Source of the DNA: Brienomyrus brachyistius
Taxonomy: Eukaryota; Chordata; Actinopteri; Osteoglossiformes; Mormyridae
Assembly: GCF_023856365.1 (NCBI RefSeq)
Contig: NC_064538.1
Location: 15,308,435 to 15,372,434 of the forward strand
Direction: 5' to 3'
Length of the DNA: 64,000 nucleotides
A program made the translations under genes and the position numbers. Shown one piece after another: positions 22,001 to 32,669 of this stretch (its first letter is position 1; every line of letters starts with the position of its first letter). Under the pieces are notes generated by a model. The model saw only the letters and a list, made by a program, of their open reading frames with translations. It was not told the origin of the DNA and ran no database searches.

Positions 22001-25000
22001 GGCAAACTGAGGTAGATGGGCTTAGTTTACAGCTTGACCGAAATATGCACAAACCAAAACTGTAATGTTATAAGGTGTCTATTGTATGCGGAGCACAGTA
22101 TAGAGTTTCTGGTGTCTCTCCAATTCCTGTCCCCTTATCAGCTAATGTTAAGCTTAAGCTACTGATACCCGTTCAGTAATGTTCAGCTGTATTTTTAATA
22201 TGAAGTAGAGTACAGCATCTAAATCTTTCATTGAACACTCACCCGCTTGGAACCTCCCCCACAACATCAACGTCGAAGCGACTCGGCAGATCAGCATGGA
22301 ATGAAATCAGAGTGGCTGCCACAATCTATATGACAAACACATGCAGATGTTAAACTGTCTCTATTATACTTTTAGGTCTATTATACCACTTTTTTTCCAG
22401 ACAGAAGGTCCTCTTCAATTCAGAGGAACCGAATGAAAAGCCCCATAGCTGGGTGGACCTTACTGATTACACAAGTGGAGGTTATGGAATAATATCCACC
22501 CTGATTTGAAACAGAAACCTGCAGTACAACCATGCAGAAAATCATTTCTGAATGTGAGGGAATATGAGCAGTTAATGTTTTGGTTTGCACCTAATAAGCA
22601 CAGAGTCAATGAAATGCTACTAACTATGCGTGTGTGTGTGTGTGTCTGTGTGAGCGAGTATACCTATCCTTATGGGGACACAATATCCCCATAACGTGAT
22701 AAATATCCGTTTTTGTTCCCTTATGGGGACCGGTTTCCAGGTCCCCATAAGGGAAAACTCTATTTTATAAAAATCTGTGACTGCTCTGAAAAAACTAAAA
22801 ATGCAAAACCTCTTGTATTTTGCTTGGTTACTTATGGTTATGGTTAGGGCAGGGTGGGGGTTAAGGTTGTCATAGTTAGCGTTAGCATTTTTCCCAAAGA
22901 TGTGAATGAGCGGGCCCCATAAGGATAGGTATACCCTACATGTGTGTGTGTCTGTGTGTGTGGTTGCAATGTTTGTATTCAAAGTAAGAGAGCATATTAT
23001 CATGGTTCCTGCCCTTCCACTTCTCTGAAATGTACAGAATGGTGCAGTCAAAGCAAATGATGTTCATGATCTTCATTTTGGTGTAAATCTATGATATTAT
23101 GTTTGTCACAGTGTGTTACCTTTTCAAAACCTCTCCTAAAGTCACCCCAGTATTTGCAGCAACCATCCAACTGCTAGCATATCATGTCTTGCTAATTAAT
23201 GCCTCACTGAGCTGCTGCAGTGTAACATATCCATAGAATGGCTGAGGTGCCCCTGAGGAGAGGTTTGGGAACTGAAGCAGTGTTCTGATCCAATATGTAC
23301 ATACTAGCCAGATAAACAGCTCTAAAGGTTTACTTTGACTTCCTAAGACTTGTGCACAGTACTGAACATCACAAAAGTAGGGCATTCATCATACCAATCA
23401 GGAAGTGACACTGGCATTGTTAATTTTCACTTTACATTAATATAATGAGGATGAACCCCCCACTTGTTGTTATCAAAAGCCAGTTCAGGAAGCAGATATT
23501 AAATGCAGCTCTTCTTCCGGCTATAATTTTAAAACAACTTCTGGCCTGGAAAACGTCCATATGTCCACAGCTAATGAGTAATAAGGCAGACGGAAGGTGT
23601 GAGGGACAAAATGGGAGACGTACGACAATAAGCTCGATTGGGATGGGCAGGAGCAGCTTGTGGCTGTAGACGGAGTTCAGCTCCTTCACTGATATCAGAG
23701 CCACGAGGGAGATCACGCCAACCACCAGAATGGCCACATTGGTCTCAGGCAGCAGGCAGCATATATCAATCAGCGTCTACCAAGAGGAGGACAGGAAAGT
23801 AGGAAAGCATGAAGAACCGTCCTACGTGCCTTACAGAGACCTCTACAAGCATATACATATGCAATAGTCACTGCTTAATGAGGGATAAGTGCTGTGGCAA
23901 AACAGGTTTTTCATTATCTGAGAGCTGAAAGCAACTGAGGCCCAGGCTGATCTATTCTAGGAAAGAGCAGATGAGTAAAGAGGGAGAGAGGGCATGTGGG
24001 ATGGGATGAGTGCTTGGCGGGATGCTGACGTAGGCCAGGGAGAGGGGCCCGCTGAAGCGCCGTGGGGCCACACCGAACAGGTATTTCAGCTGAGAGGTGA
24101 CGACGTGCACGGTGGCCGCTGTGGTGTAGCCCCGCACCAGCGGCTCTGACAGGTACGTCGCTACGAAGCCAAAGCGCACCAGGCCTAGGAGGACCTGCAG
24201 GGAGGGGGCACAGTTTGTTTGTAGGACAAGCTGTGAGCATCTGTGTGGACAGCATGTGTCTAATTGGTGACTGGAATTGCTAGTGTGATATATGGTTCTT
24301 CTTCGTGGCGGTGAATGGAAACCCTGCCTCTGTGTGCTCTCAGTTTCCTCTGCATACTCTGACTTCCTCTCGCAGCACAATCCGCTGCCTTAAATTCCCC
24401 ATAGTGACTCTGCACTTCCTGGTATAGGCTCCAGGCTAACTGGAACTGGGTAAGCAGTCATGGAAAATGGATAGACGGATGCCAAGACGCACCTGGAGGA
24501 TTCCTCCCAGAAGACTGGTGGTGGCGGCCACGTTAACCCGGTAGGCATCCCGGGCAGCTACATCCACCTCGCCAGTGGCGTTGGTGCCATTAATAAGGAA
24601 GTCTCTGTCAGGAGCCAAATTCTCTGTGACACTGCCCACCATTATGCTGATCACTGCAAACGTGCCTGAACGCAACAGGACACACACAAACCAAACAAAC
24701 AAGCAAACAAAGTAAATAAATATTTAAAAATTAAAAACACATGCAAATCAAAATACAGGAACACACAAACCAAATAAACAAACAAGCAACAGTAAAGGTG
24801 ATTTTTTTACAAGAGTCTGACTGCTACCTAAAGAGTATCAGTGTCTCATATAAGAGCATCTACAACAAAAGCAAAATTTCACCAATGGCTTTAAAAATAT
24901 TGAAGCAGTAAATCTACTTTGAGTAAAACAGAAAGCTGGTTTCAAGTGTGGTATTTTTTGCCACTAGACTTTAACTGCTCACCTATGGAGATGTGTCGCG

Positions 25001-26914
25001 ATGTTCCAAACATGAAGTAGACCAGTACAGGGTAGAATGAGGTGTAGAGCCCAAAGATGGGAGGCACAGAGGCCAATAAGGCATATGCCATCCCTGCAGG
25101 AGAGAGAAAACACTGCAGGTGTTATTCTTGCCTCAACAAACAGAGCTACTGGGGTTTGGTTCTGAAACACAGCGAAAATGCTTAATCAATTAAACAATGG
25201 TTGTCTAGCTCATGTGTGCTTGGAGTGTGAAAAGTATCCTGGGATTCATTTTCTAGCCGTTTGAAATGAATAATAATTCAATAGTGAGCAAATATGACCC
25301 GTGTTACCTGTCAATTCCTGTAGTGACTGTCTGCAGTATTTAGCATATAGTTCGTAGCTGTGGAGCTACATGGAGAATGAGTGGGACCAGACCTCCTCAT
25401 TCCCTCCAGGATACAGCCAGACTCACCCTGCGGCAGGTTCATGATGCCCACACTGATGCCGGATATCAGGTCCCCCAAGGCACAGTCTCTGATGGAGTAG
25501 CCAGGGAGCCAGGACAGCACAGGCAAGCAGCTCACCACACTGCGTCGTAGCCTTTGAGCAGAGCAACTTGAGCGGGGGGGGGGGGGGGGGGGGGGGGAGG
25601 AGGGGGGGGCATGGATAATGGAGTGGTATGGGCAGGATGTGTTGAGCGGGGGGAAGGAGGAAAGAGAGGAAAAAGAGAAAGTGGATAAAAGCATGGACCA
25701 AAAGGATGATTACAGTGAGATGAAGGGTGTCAAGCATGTTGGAAGAATGGATAGAACATATTAGCTTTACTGTTTTGTACACTGTTACACCCCATATTTC
25801 CTTTAGGATGATAACTGTGTAAAGGCAAACTCATAGAGTGATGTAGAGCTGAAAGACGAGGGGAACATGATCAAAAAGACACTGGGGACAGGTAGTAAGA
25901 TGCTACAGTGCAAAGCAAACAACAGAATAAAATAAAAGGTTAAACTTCTTTACAGTTTTTATTTGCCTACTAGGTTCTACTTACAAATAACATTCTGTAA
26001 CTACATCATGACAGACTGTATGATTGCAGCTGCTGCTGAACCCATCACGTTCTCCTTAGGTCCCGAACGAGCTTTGAAAATCTGCACACTAAGGTGACTC
26101 ACGATCGGCATTTTGAGTCACAACATGAATACGACACGTGACAAGGTAAAGACCCATTGAAGGACAATGTCACGTTTTATGTAGGAGATCAACAAAGACA
26201 CATGAAGGGAGAACAGACTTGCTGGGCAGAGGTGACATGTAAGGGGAGAATCATAAGGTAAACAAATAAAGTGGCAGCAGGAAGGCCTTTCACACTATAT
26301 TTCAGGCACATTTGAAATGGCAGGTGAGAATCCAATATTAATAGATATTCTTTGTCCTGCCGTAAAAGCTCTTCCTTCACTCTGACACAACCATTAGCAA
26401 TTTTGACTCTAAAACTGTAAAACTTCACACCTATAGAAAAATGGCATTAATATTAATCACCCATTTACATGTTACCCATTTAGTATTTACAGTAGACTCG
26501 TCTGCATCATGACTTTCTCCATCATACATCACGGGGTTGATTCATAGTGGGGTTGGGAGCTGCAGACTGCACACAAAAACTTTAGCAAGTTATACATATA
26601 CTGTATAAATTACACAGGTCTACAAAAAAAAGCTTTTTTATAATGGATTTAGGGTATTTTGAGGGTGCTGAATTCATATGAGGGTTATATGTACACTGCT
26701 GGTTTGGAGAACGCCAAGGGTGCAAGTGTGATTACAGCCGCCTTTCACACAGACCACGAGTGGCCTGTCGGGAGACTCGGGAGAATCCTCCGTGGGCCAC
26801 TTAACTGTTGTGCCAGTCAGGAACTAAATTATTTGACAAGTGTAAAATAGAGCTGGTCGGAAACAAAATAATTTTACTTAAAAATTCTACAACAACCCTT
26901 TAGAATGTTAACCA

Positions 26915-26951
<37 letters not shown>

Positions 26952-28635
26952 ACCTATAGACCTATACTCATATCTTTTTGGGGACCATCCATTCATTTCT
27001 ATGGGCAAAACCCTAATCCCAACAATGACAACCTTAACCCCTATCCAGCCCGAACTTTAACCATAAGAAACAAAACAATATACAAGACTTTTGCTTTTTT
27101 TATTGCCATCACAGATTTTTAGGAAATTAGATTCCCCCTTATGGGGACCGAGAAAATGGTCCCTGCATGATTAAAATAAAAGGTTTTTATCAAACTGTGG
27201 GCACATTTGGCTCTGACAATGTAACACATACATACCCCCCTCCCAAAACACACACACACACACACACACATAATAGACCACAAACACAGAACACAAGTGT
27301 CTGTGTGATGACTTGCCATTTAGCACTGAGTGGGTACTGTGTGCGTTTGCTGAAATGCCACAAGGTATCGCTTGCATATCACTAACCACTGGAAGTTTCT
27401 CAAATGATTTGTGGTACAAAGAGACCATGCAGGCAGGGCTGAAAATTCAGTTCCAATATGCATTATTTTCTTGTTGAATTGTCAATAACAAATTTATTGA
27501 GATATTAACAATCATTTATTTAATAGCTCCCCCAGGACAAAGACAGAATGGGCTGGTCTTGGGCGATAAACTCTTGGGTTGAAACTTAGTCCCCCTCCAT
27601 GCCTGCTCCCACATGATATCTCGCATTGATGTCACAGTGATATCTCAGTGATCTTTGCATTTCACTTTTCTCATATCTTTTATGTTTGACATGGTTTTTC
27701 CTGACTGCAGGGGGCCTGCGCCCCTAAGCCCTGTGATGTGGAAGGGCTGACTGTATTGGTTTCAATATGTTGCTGTGCCTATTTAGACTCAGTTTAGTCA
27801 CGAGCCACAATAAATAAAAGTCACTCAATAAATTAGGAAAATTGACCGTAGTCTTCTACAGTCTAGCACATGTTTAGCACAATGCCAAGGCCTCCAGTTG
27901 ACTGAATCTGAACTTTGTACATTGTACAAGCTGTCAGTCACAAGAACACATTAGGCCATAGTTTTCCATAGTAAAGTCATCCTACCTAATGGTCTCTACA
28001 AAAGAGAAACAGTATTTCTGTCTTGGATCTCATCCATTATTTTTTGCACGGAGTGGTAGAAGAAGCAGGAATATGTCCTGAATTACATTGTTTAATTCCA
28101 GATCATAATACATGCCCCAGCACATTAATATGTTTTTTTTAACTAAAATCTATTAGTATTGCAGGTCTAAATACAGGCACAGAAAAAAACTGAGACCACT
28201 GTACATTTTTAAATAATCTGCATTTTTAAATTCTGGTTTAATCCTGGTTCTGCTGGCAGAAGGCTACTCTGAGAAGCAGGGAAGAGCCAGGCTGGAGTTT
28301 GCAAGAAAACTTTACAAAGGCACACACACATAAATTGAGAAATGAGCAAAATGGAAAACTTTGCTGTGGTCTCTTAATTTTTTTCAGAGCTACATATTTC
28401 TACCGTTCAGCAAAAATGTTTATGGTTTCAGAAGGTAGTTTGTAAAACCGCGTAGCTCTGTCTCCATCAGGATTCCAAAGCTACCATCCACCTCTTACCT
28501 CAGTGACTTTTTGAGGTGATCTTTTAGGAGAAATTTATTTGAAGGTATCCGTCTCTGTGCGACTTCCTCCAGCTGCTCTTCATCCAGCACATCTCTCTCC
28601 ACGCAGTACTCTGGGTACCTCTGCTCTGTCACCAT
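13031..28635 (-). CDS. slc26a6: SLC26 family anion exchanger, slc26a6-like, complete
   Basis: Electrogenic plasma-membrane exchanger of Cl-, HCO3-, oxalate and sulfate. Exons in transcript order: 28635-28499, 25566-25427, 25093-24983, 24665-24493, 24194-24030, 23776-23624, 22325-22243, 21939-21792, 17773-17660, 17504-17427, 17339-17244, 16466-16360, 15355-15286, 15122-15030, 14797-14687, 14543-14193, 14023-13969, 13200-13031. They sum to 2355 nt, 784 residues, with every phase matching. The N-terminus has a [18 protein letters not shown] motif typical of SLC26A3/A6. The core includes [37 protein letters not shown] and [19 protein letters not shown]. Tandem sequons N155 and N158 lie in an extracellular loop. 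The C-terminal STAS domain starts near residue 520 and carries an acidic variable insert in exon 14543-14193. SLC26A3 is the main alternative identity. Exon sizes (111, 96, 70, 93, 55 bp) fit the family. Confidence 0.88.
13382..13791. mobile_element. MITE, TIR ACACCAATGAGCCAAAACATT
   Basis: The left terminus at 13382 is repeated in inverted form at 13763-13791 (CAATGTTTTGGCTTATTGGTGT). The unit is about 410 bp, non-coding, in the last intron of slc26a6. TA-rich flanks fit a Tc1/mariner-type MITE, but I did not establish the target duplication. Confidence 0.7.
16650..16745. mobile_element. fragment of the CAGTG(T/C)TTTCC MITE family
   Basis: The right end reads GGACTGGGTTGGAAAGCACTG, the inverted terminus of the MITE at 8387-8560. 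Only one end is recognisable. It sits directly against the BED-finger relic at 16746-16875, so it probably inserted into that older hAT copy. Confidence 0.5.
16746..16875 (-). pseudogene. hAT/ZBED transposase relic (BED zinc finger)
   Basis: On the minus strand this stretch reads [10 protein letters not shown] then [20 protein letters not shown]. That is the start of a BED zinc finger (W-K-F-aromatic, then C-x2-C) as found in hAT transposases. The histidine half is missing, and the sequence then runs into an unrelated MITE end. It lies in the slc26a6 intron between exons 17244 and 16466. It is too short and broken to be functional. Confidence 0.6.
18395..18490. repeat. SINE-like 3' tail fragment
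   Basis: GATGGACCAGCATCCCAATC followed by AGGCTCACCATGG and GATGGCTGGATC resembles the 3' half of widespread fish tRNA-type SINEs. A similar GGCTCCAGGCTAAC...AATGGATAGACGGATG tail is at 24421-24480, and another is near 61850-61895. Family assignment is from memory. Confidence 0.45.
18635..18726 (+). repeat. tRNA-derived SINE fragment
   Basis: Contains ATTGGTTTGAAACCCATGGC, a good match to a Pol III B box (GGTTCGANNCC) in the usual SINE context, followed by GCTGCCAGAG. The upstream A box is weak. The fragment stops where the TTAA-type MITE begins. Confidence 0.45.
18727..19113. mobile_element. TTAA-flanked MITE with long inverted ends
   Basis: Begins TTAAAGGGGCAATTCACCCC and ends, in reverse complement, GTTAACCCCAAAATTG. 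The inverted similarity extends inward through GGGGCTTTAGT.C. The TTAA at both edges (18727 and 19110) suggests a piggyBac or Kolobok-like mobiliser. It is non-coding and lies in the large slc26a6 intron between exons 21792 and 17773. Confidence 0.65.
19220..20626 (-). mobile_element. Tc1-like transposon, decayed
   Basis: About 1.4 kb with a minus-strand transposase relic and a right end reading ACTTTTTACTGTAACTGTA. The subterminal motif GTGGAAAAAGTCAATGAACC appears near the left end. The left terminal repeat is not clear, so the left boundary is approximate. It lies in an slc26a6 intron next to the TTAA-type MITE. Confidence 0.8.
19390..19821 (-). pseudogene. Tc1-like transposase, C-terminal part
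   Basis: The 143-residue frame reads [26 protein letters not shown] and [19 protein letters not shown]. These are the first D, second D and final E blocks of a DD34E Tc1 transposase catalytic core. The N-terminal paired-type DNA-binding domain should lie at 19822-20300 on the same strand, but I see only frameshifted remains. The element is therefore inactive. Confidence 0.85.
21421..21537 (+). repeat. interspersed repeat of unknown class, copy 1
   Basis: The ~115-bp segment contains GCAAATGCACAT, CAATCGATT and TTAAAGGTGAATGCGTAC in the same order and spacing as 50671-50785. It lies in an slc26a6 intron. No Pol III boxes or inverted ends are evident. Confidence 0.6.
22658..22934. mobile_element. 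MITE with palindromic GTATAC ends, TIR CCTATCCTTATGGGGAC
   Basis: The left end GTATACCTATCCTTATGGGG is matched by the inverted CCCCATAAGGATAGGTATAC at 22915-22934. Both sides are flanked by GT microsatellites. Related copies are at 26953-27236 and 53892-54149. The interior shares TTATAAAAATCTGTGA and the GTTAAGGTTGT..TAGTTAG motif. Confidence 0.75.
23031..23365. mobile_element. second copy of the CTTAGGCAGTCAAA MITE family
   Basis: The interior follows the copy at 10186-10650 for more than 100 bp (TTGGTGTAAATCTATGATATTATG, then TTTTCAAAACCTCTCCTAAA). The right end CCTAAGACTTGTGCACAGTACT matches the shared inverted terminus. It lies in the slc26a6 intron between exons 23776 and 22325. Confidence 0.65.
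25574..25609. repeat. poly-G tract (poly-C on the gene strand)
   Basis: 24 consecutive G at 25574-25597, then AGGAGGGGGGGG. On the slc26a6 strand this is a poly-C run ending about 6 nt before the splice acceptor at 25567-25568. Confidence 0.9.
26929..26952. repeat. (CA)n microsatellite
   Basis: About 12 CA units next to the left edge of the MITE at 26953; a matching CA run at 27247-27270 follows its right edge. Confidence 0.9.
26953..27236. mobile_element. second copy of the GTATAC-type MITE, reverse orientation to the third copy
   Basis: Starts ACCTATAGACCTATACTCAT, then TTTTTGGGGACCATCCATTC, then CCTAATCCCAACAATGACAA and TTAACC. This is the reverse complement of the interior of 53892-54149. 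Its far side (TTATGGGGACC) shows the inverted end. It lies in slc26a6 intron 1. Confidence 0.6.
28175..28392. mobile_element. MITE, TIR CTCTGAAAAAAATTAAGAGACCAC
   Basis: The left end CACAGAAAAAAACTGAGACCAC is an inverted match to the right end near 28360-28392. The unit is about 218 bp with no coding capacity. A half copy in inverted orientation is at 29870-30015. Confidence 0.65.
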
Positions 28636-29869
28636 GTCTGTCTCTGTCGGCCTCCTCTGCTTTACTCCGTCTATTATCTGCTGGTTCCCAGAAAGCCCAC
28701 AGTCTACAGTGCCAGCTGTGAAACTTCCCTCATGTCTTCAATCATTCTTGCCAAAGATACCGATTCACTTCTCAGTCCATCAGTCAAACGTTGAACATCA
28801 TGAAGTTTTATGGCCCAAAAATCACTTCCCTGCACAAGTTTTAAAACGTGACAGGTGACCCGTCCAGAAGTAAATCTAAGGCTGAAAAACTGATTCTTTT
28901 TTTTTTTAATTTAGTGCAGGAGTTCAGCTAAACAGAGTGAATGAGTGGACTTAAATATCAAGAAATAAGATACAAGACAGCCAATTCCAAAGAATGGTGT
29001 TTTGTACAGAGCTGAAGGAGGGGCTTTGTAGTACTACTGTATGAGTCGTTCACTGTTCCAATGAGGGAACAACCACCAACACCACCCCTAGCAATTCCAT
29101 ATATACCTGTAATGGGGTAAGGAAACACCCCCTCTGCCAAAGATTAACCCTGAGAAAAGTACAGCTGCAAGAAGTCACACTGCATTTCACTTGGTAGAAA
29201 AACAGCTAAAAAAAACTACATGCCAAAAGCCATCAGAACAGAAGGTTCCTGAGTCTAAATTCCCCCAAACAGGACAGTAACGTTTTACCCCTATAATTGT
29301 AAACATGCGTTGGAAATGACACATTTCCATTCTATGGTAATTTGTGAAGACTGAAGTGTGTGTGTGTATACATACAGATAGACAGGTAATTTAAAATAAA
29401 ATAAACACCTAATAAGTAGCTAGTTAAAAGCTAATGAAATTCAGATGTGTCTAAAGACAAAAAAAAACATAATCTAGGGTTCAAAAATACAACTGATTGT
29501 AAAATCTGGTGATCCTGAAAGTAACTAGTCTGGAGGTTAAGTTATGAACAAAAGGCTAGACCTTCCTTAATGCTTGTTTTCAGCTCATGATAACACCTGT
29601 ATGCTTGTTTACCAGTTGAGGGTCACAGAAAGCAGGTTCACACATGGTTACCTACTCAGGTTCCCTGTGGTAAATGTATTAAACTTGCTTTGGAATGTGA
29701 TACTAAAGATATTCTTCGCAAACTGGATAATGAATGAAATAATTTAAGAAACATGTGTACATTTGGCTGTATTATTCACACGTGACGTATTTCTGTATAC
29801 TGTATGTGTGGCTATATATCTCTATAAATATACAGACACATATACATATATATGTAAACTGTGTATATA
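28636..29869. other. intergenic, 5' flank of slc26a6
   Basis: Upstream of the slc26a6 start codon. No clear TATA box, CpG island or conserved element is visible close to the ATG, so the promoter may lie behind a 5' untranslated exon. The AT-rich part 29740-29870 is low-complexity. No other gene is recognised. Confidence 0.4.
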
Positions 29870-30100
29870 CAGCTGTGGAAAAAATTGAGACCACAGCACA
29901 ATTTTTTGTTTCCCTCGTTTTTCAATTTATAGGTATGTGAATATTGTATGTTTTTGCAAACTGCAGCCAGGTTCTTCTCTGTTTCTCATTAATGCAGAAT
30001 GGACGGTCATCTCTGGCATTACAAAATTGCTTCAGCCCTTCACCTGGTTGGATTCTGGTCATTCCCAGTGTCTTCTGCTTCACCTTGTTCTTGTGAACAA
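29870..30100. mobile_element. half copy of the GAGACCACAGC MITE family
   Basis: CAGCTGTGGAAAAAATTGAG followed by CAATTTATAGGTATGTG and TTTGCAAACTGCAGCCAGG matches the reverse complement of 28175-28392. Only one end is present; similarity fades near 30015, just before the LTR-element fragment. Confidence 0.55.
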
Positions 30101-30119
30101 AATTGTGTCTAACAATTTT

Positions 30120-31730
30120 GAACCTGGAAGCAACCTGCTGCTACTGGCTTGATCAGCCCGAAGTCCGGGGCGATCCCGTGGCTTGGGTGCTAGCCCACCA
30201 GAGCATGGATGTCCTAGAGGAGATGCGTACCGGGCAGCAGAGGTGCGTGAAAACCTGCGGCAGCTTCGAGGATGGACGGCGGAGTCAATGATGTGGCAGG
30301 TAGCTCTGGACAGCAGAATGCCCTACGGTCTGCTGACGGAGCTACCAGAGGTGCCCCAGACTCTGCCGAAAGTCACCGCCGCCGCTTCACAGGATCCTCC
30401 TGCCGCTTTTCTGCCGGGATCAGCAGCTTGCCCCTTCTTAGGGACACACCTGGCTCTTAAAGGGGTCATGTCTGTTGGAGATGCTATCCCACGGGTCCCC
30501 AAAATCCTGAAAAAGATGGCAGCCTAGGCGCAATCTCGGAACTCCAGCTCCACCCTGCATGGTTCCTGACCTTTTGGCGCCCCCTGCACCGCCCTCCTTG
30601 GTTCCTGAACTTCCAGTGGCCCCTGCACCACCCTCCATGGTTCCTGACCATCTGGCTCCAGTCCACCTGTTCCTGACCCCATGCCTCCAGCTCCAGCCTC
30701 CCTGGTTCCTGATCCCGTACCTCTGACTCCCATGGCCCCAGTCCCTGTCCCTGAGGAGGTCCCCGTCTGTCGCACCATCGCTCCTCCTCCCTTAGTGGAG
30801 ACGGTGGAGGAGCTCGAATGCGTCCCCTCCGGGATTGTCCTAACTTCCATAGTGACCCCCTCTGGAGTGACTCCTCCACCATCACCCCAGCAGGACAGAT
30901 CCCGGCCAGGCCCCCGCCTCTCAGTCTCCCAGAAGGGGAGAGGGCACCTGCGCTGGGTCAGGGCCCCCCCACCCTGCCCCCTGGTTCCCCTTCGGTCCCC
31001 TTGACTGTGGCTCGGCAGTCGCCTGTGGGTCCTCCGGGTTCGGCTCGGGGGTCGCCTTCGGTCCCGCCTCTGAGGCCTCATCGGTCACCTGCGGGTCCCC
31101 TGTCTCCAACTCATCAGTCACCTGCGCCTTAGCCAGCGGCGGCTGCACCTTTGCCTGCTGCAGCTTCTGTTCCCTCTTCCCCTCCGCCAGTGTCCCCTTC
31201 ATCTTCCTCCTCACCCCCTTCACCAGTCCCTCTGCCTTCCTCCTTGACCCCTTCGACATTCACTTCTGCTCCTCCCTCTGCTCACCGAGGGTCCCTCCTG
31301 TTCTGGCCTCACGGTCGCCTGCTGCCCCTGTGGCTTCCGCCCCTCGCCTGCTGGGGTTCCCTCCAGCTCCCCGTTTCCCTCCGCCCTTTGCCTTCTTGCC
31401 CTCTGTCTTTGTGTCCCCTGTGTTTGTTCCCCATCCCTCTGTGCCTTTGTTCCCTTCTGGTCCCTTCGTACCTCCTGTGGATGTGCCCCCTGGTGTTGTC
31501 CCTTCATTGTCCCCCTCCTTGGGTTCTGTGTTGTCTTTTTTGGTGCCCCTGTGTCTGTCTGCATTCTCTGTGGTTTGTCGTTTGTTGTCCGAGTTTGGTC
31601 TCCATGCTGTTCTTGCGTCGTGCGTTGATGTCCTTGCTTTTGTTTACTCAGGTTTCGTTCTGTCCTTGGTCCCATTCCTCGCTCCCGTTAGGTGCACCCA
31701 GAGTTTGGGGGGGGGGGGGGGGGGGGGTTC
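30120..31730 (+). mobile_element. Ty3/Gypsy-type 3' internal region with Pro-rich module and G-rich polypurine tract
   Basis: GC-rich sequence that ends in 21 G (31707-31727) directly before the LTR, the position of a polypurine tract. Plus-strand frames between 30681 and 31845 are strongly Pro/Ser-rich and contain PVPVPEEVPVCRTIAPPP. A related motif recurs at 32950-32995 and 44300-44340 beside other LTR pieces, so the module belongs to the retroelement and not to a host gene. No gag or pol domain is present here. The left boundary is approximate. Confidence 0.6.
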
Positions 31731-31989
31731 TGTCATGCCCCGCTCGTCTGATCCTCCCGTGTTCCACGCCTTCTCATCTACCCCATGTGGATTCCCCATG
31801 TTCACCAGCTGGTTCCTGTTGCTGTCATTCGTTCATTATATTTAGTCCACGTTTCAGTTTGTTTCCCCAGTCCAGTCATTAACATCATTGTGTGATTCTG
31901 CCTGTCCTCTGTCCTCCATTAAATCTCATGTTCCCCGATCGCTTGAGTCCTGTGCCTGATCCCCGGTCCCGGCTCAGCAGATCGTGACA
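31731..31989 (+). repeat. LTR (259 bp) of a Gypsy-type element
   Basis: Begins TGTCATG and ends GTGACA, with the TGTCA/TGACA terminal inverted repeat expected of LTRs. It follows a G-rich polypurine tract and contains ATTAAA near 31918. It is similar in its first 30 bp to the LTR at 44862-45115 (TGTCATG..CTGCTCGTCTGA.CCTCC). No matching 5' LTR was found for this copy. Confidence 0.7.
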
Positions 31990-32665
31990 AACAGAATACA
32001 TAATATAAATCAAATTTTATAGAAATCCATGGCTTTCGTTTAAGATTCTATAATATGAGAGGTTCTTCATTGCACTATAGGTACAGAGTAATAAAATGAT
32101 GACATTATTTCTTACAAATGGCATAAAATACACTTCTTTTTTTAACACCTGTTGTTTGTGAAAGACCTTTTATACAGTATGTTTATATAAAACAGTTTCT
32201 TTAAAAATAAAGTTCAGTGTAATATTTAATATTTATGAATTCTCACTTCTTTCGTAACAAGAAAACTTCCATTACTAATGTACAAACACCGTGAATGTGT
32301 CATTTTGGGTATGTTACACACATGCCATTCGATTATAAACCCACCTAAACTGAACATTCTGTACAAAATATGCAATTTCACAAAGATGTTATTTTATTTT
32401 TGTTATTTTAATCAAGATCGCATCCCATCTGCCTTTTCTCATGAAAAGCATACAACACAAATATGTATTGAATGACAGATTTATCCTAGTGTTTAAGAAT
32501 GATTAGTATTCTCTTATTCTTCTATTTTAATTCATTCATTCATGTTTTGACATTGGAAGGAATTGTATTACGTAATTTTCAGAAACACCACTATTGTCTC
32601 CAGGACAGGGTTTCAGCTTTGGTCATGACGTTATGCAGAATCTCAGAATTCACAGCTAAAATCAA
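31990..32665. other. AT-rich intergenic DNA
   Basis: Nothing recognised. The frames at 32278-32475 and 32499 onward are chance AT-rich runs. Confidence 0.5.
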
Positions 32666-32669
32666 ACCA

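Noticed and set aside
31151..31882. 243-residue Ser/Pro/Cys-rich plus-strand frame
   Set aside because: Low-complexity reading of the LTR-element internal region that continues into the LTR itself.
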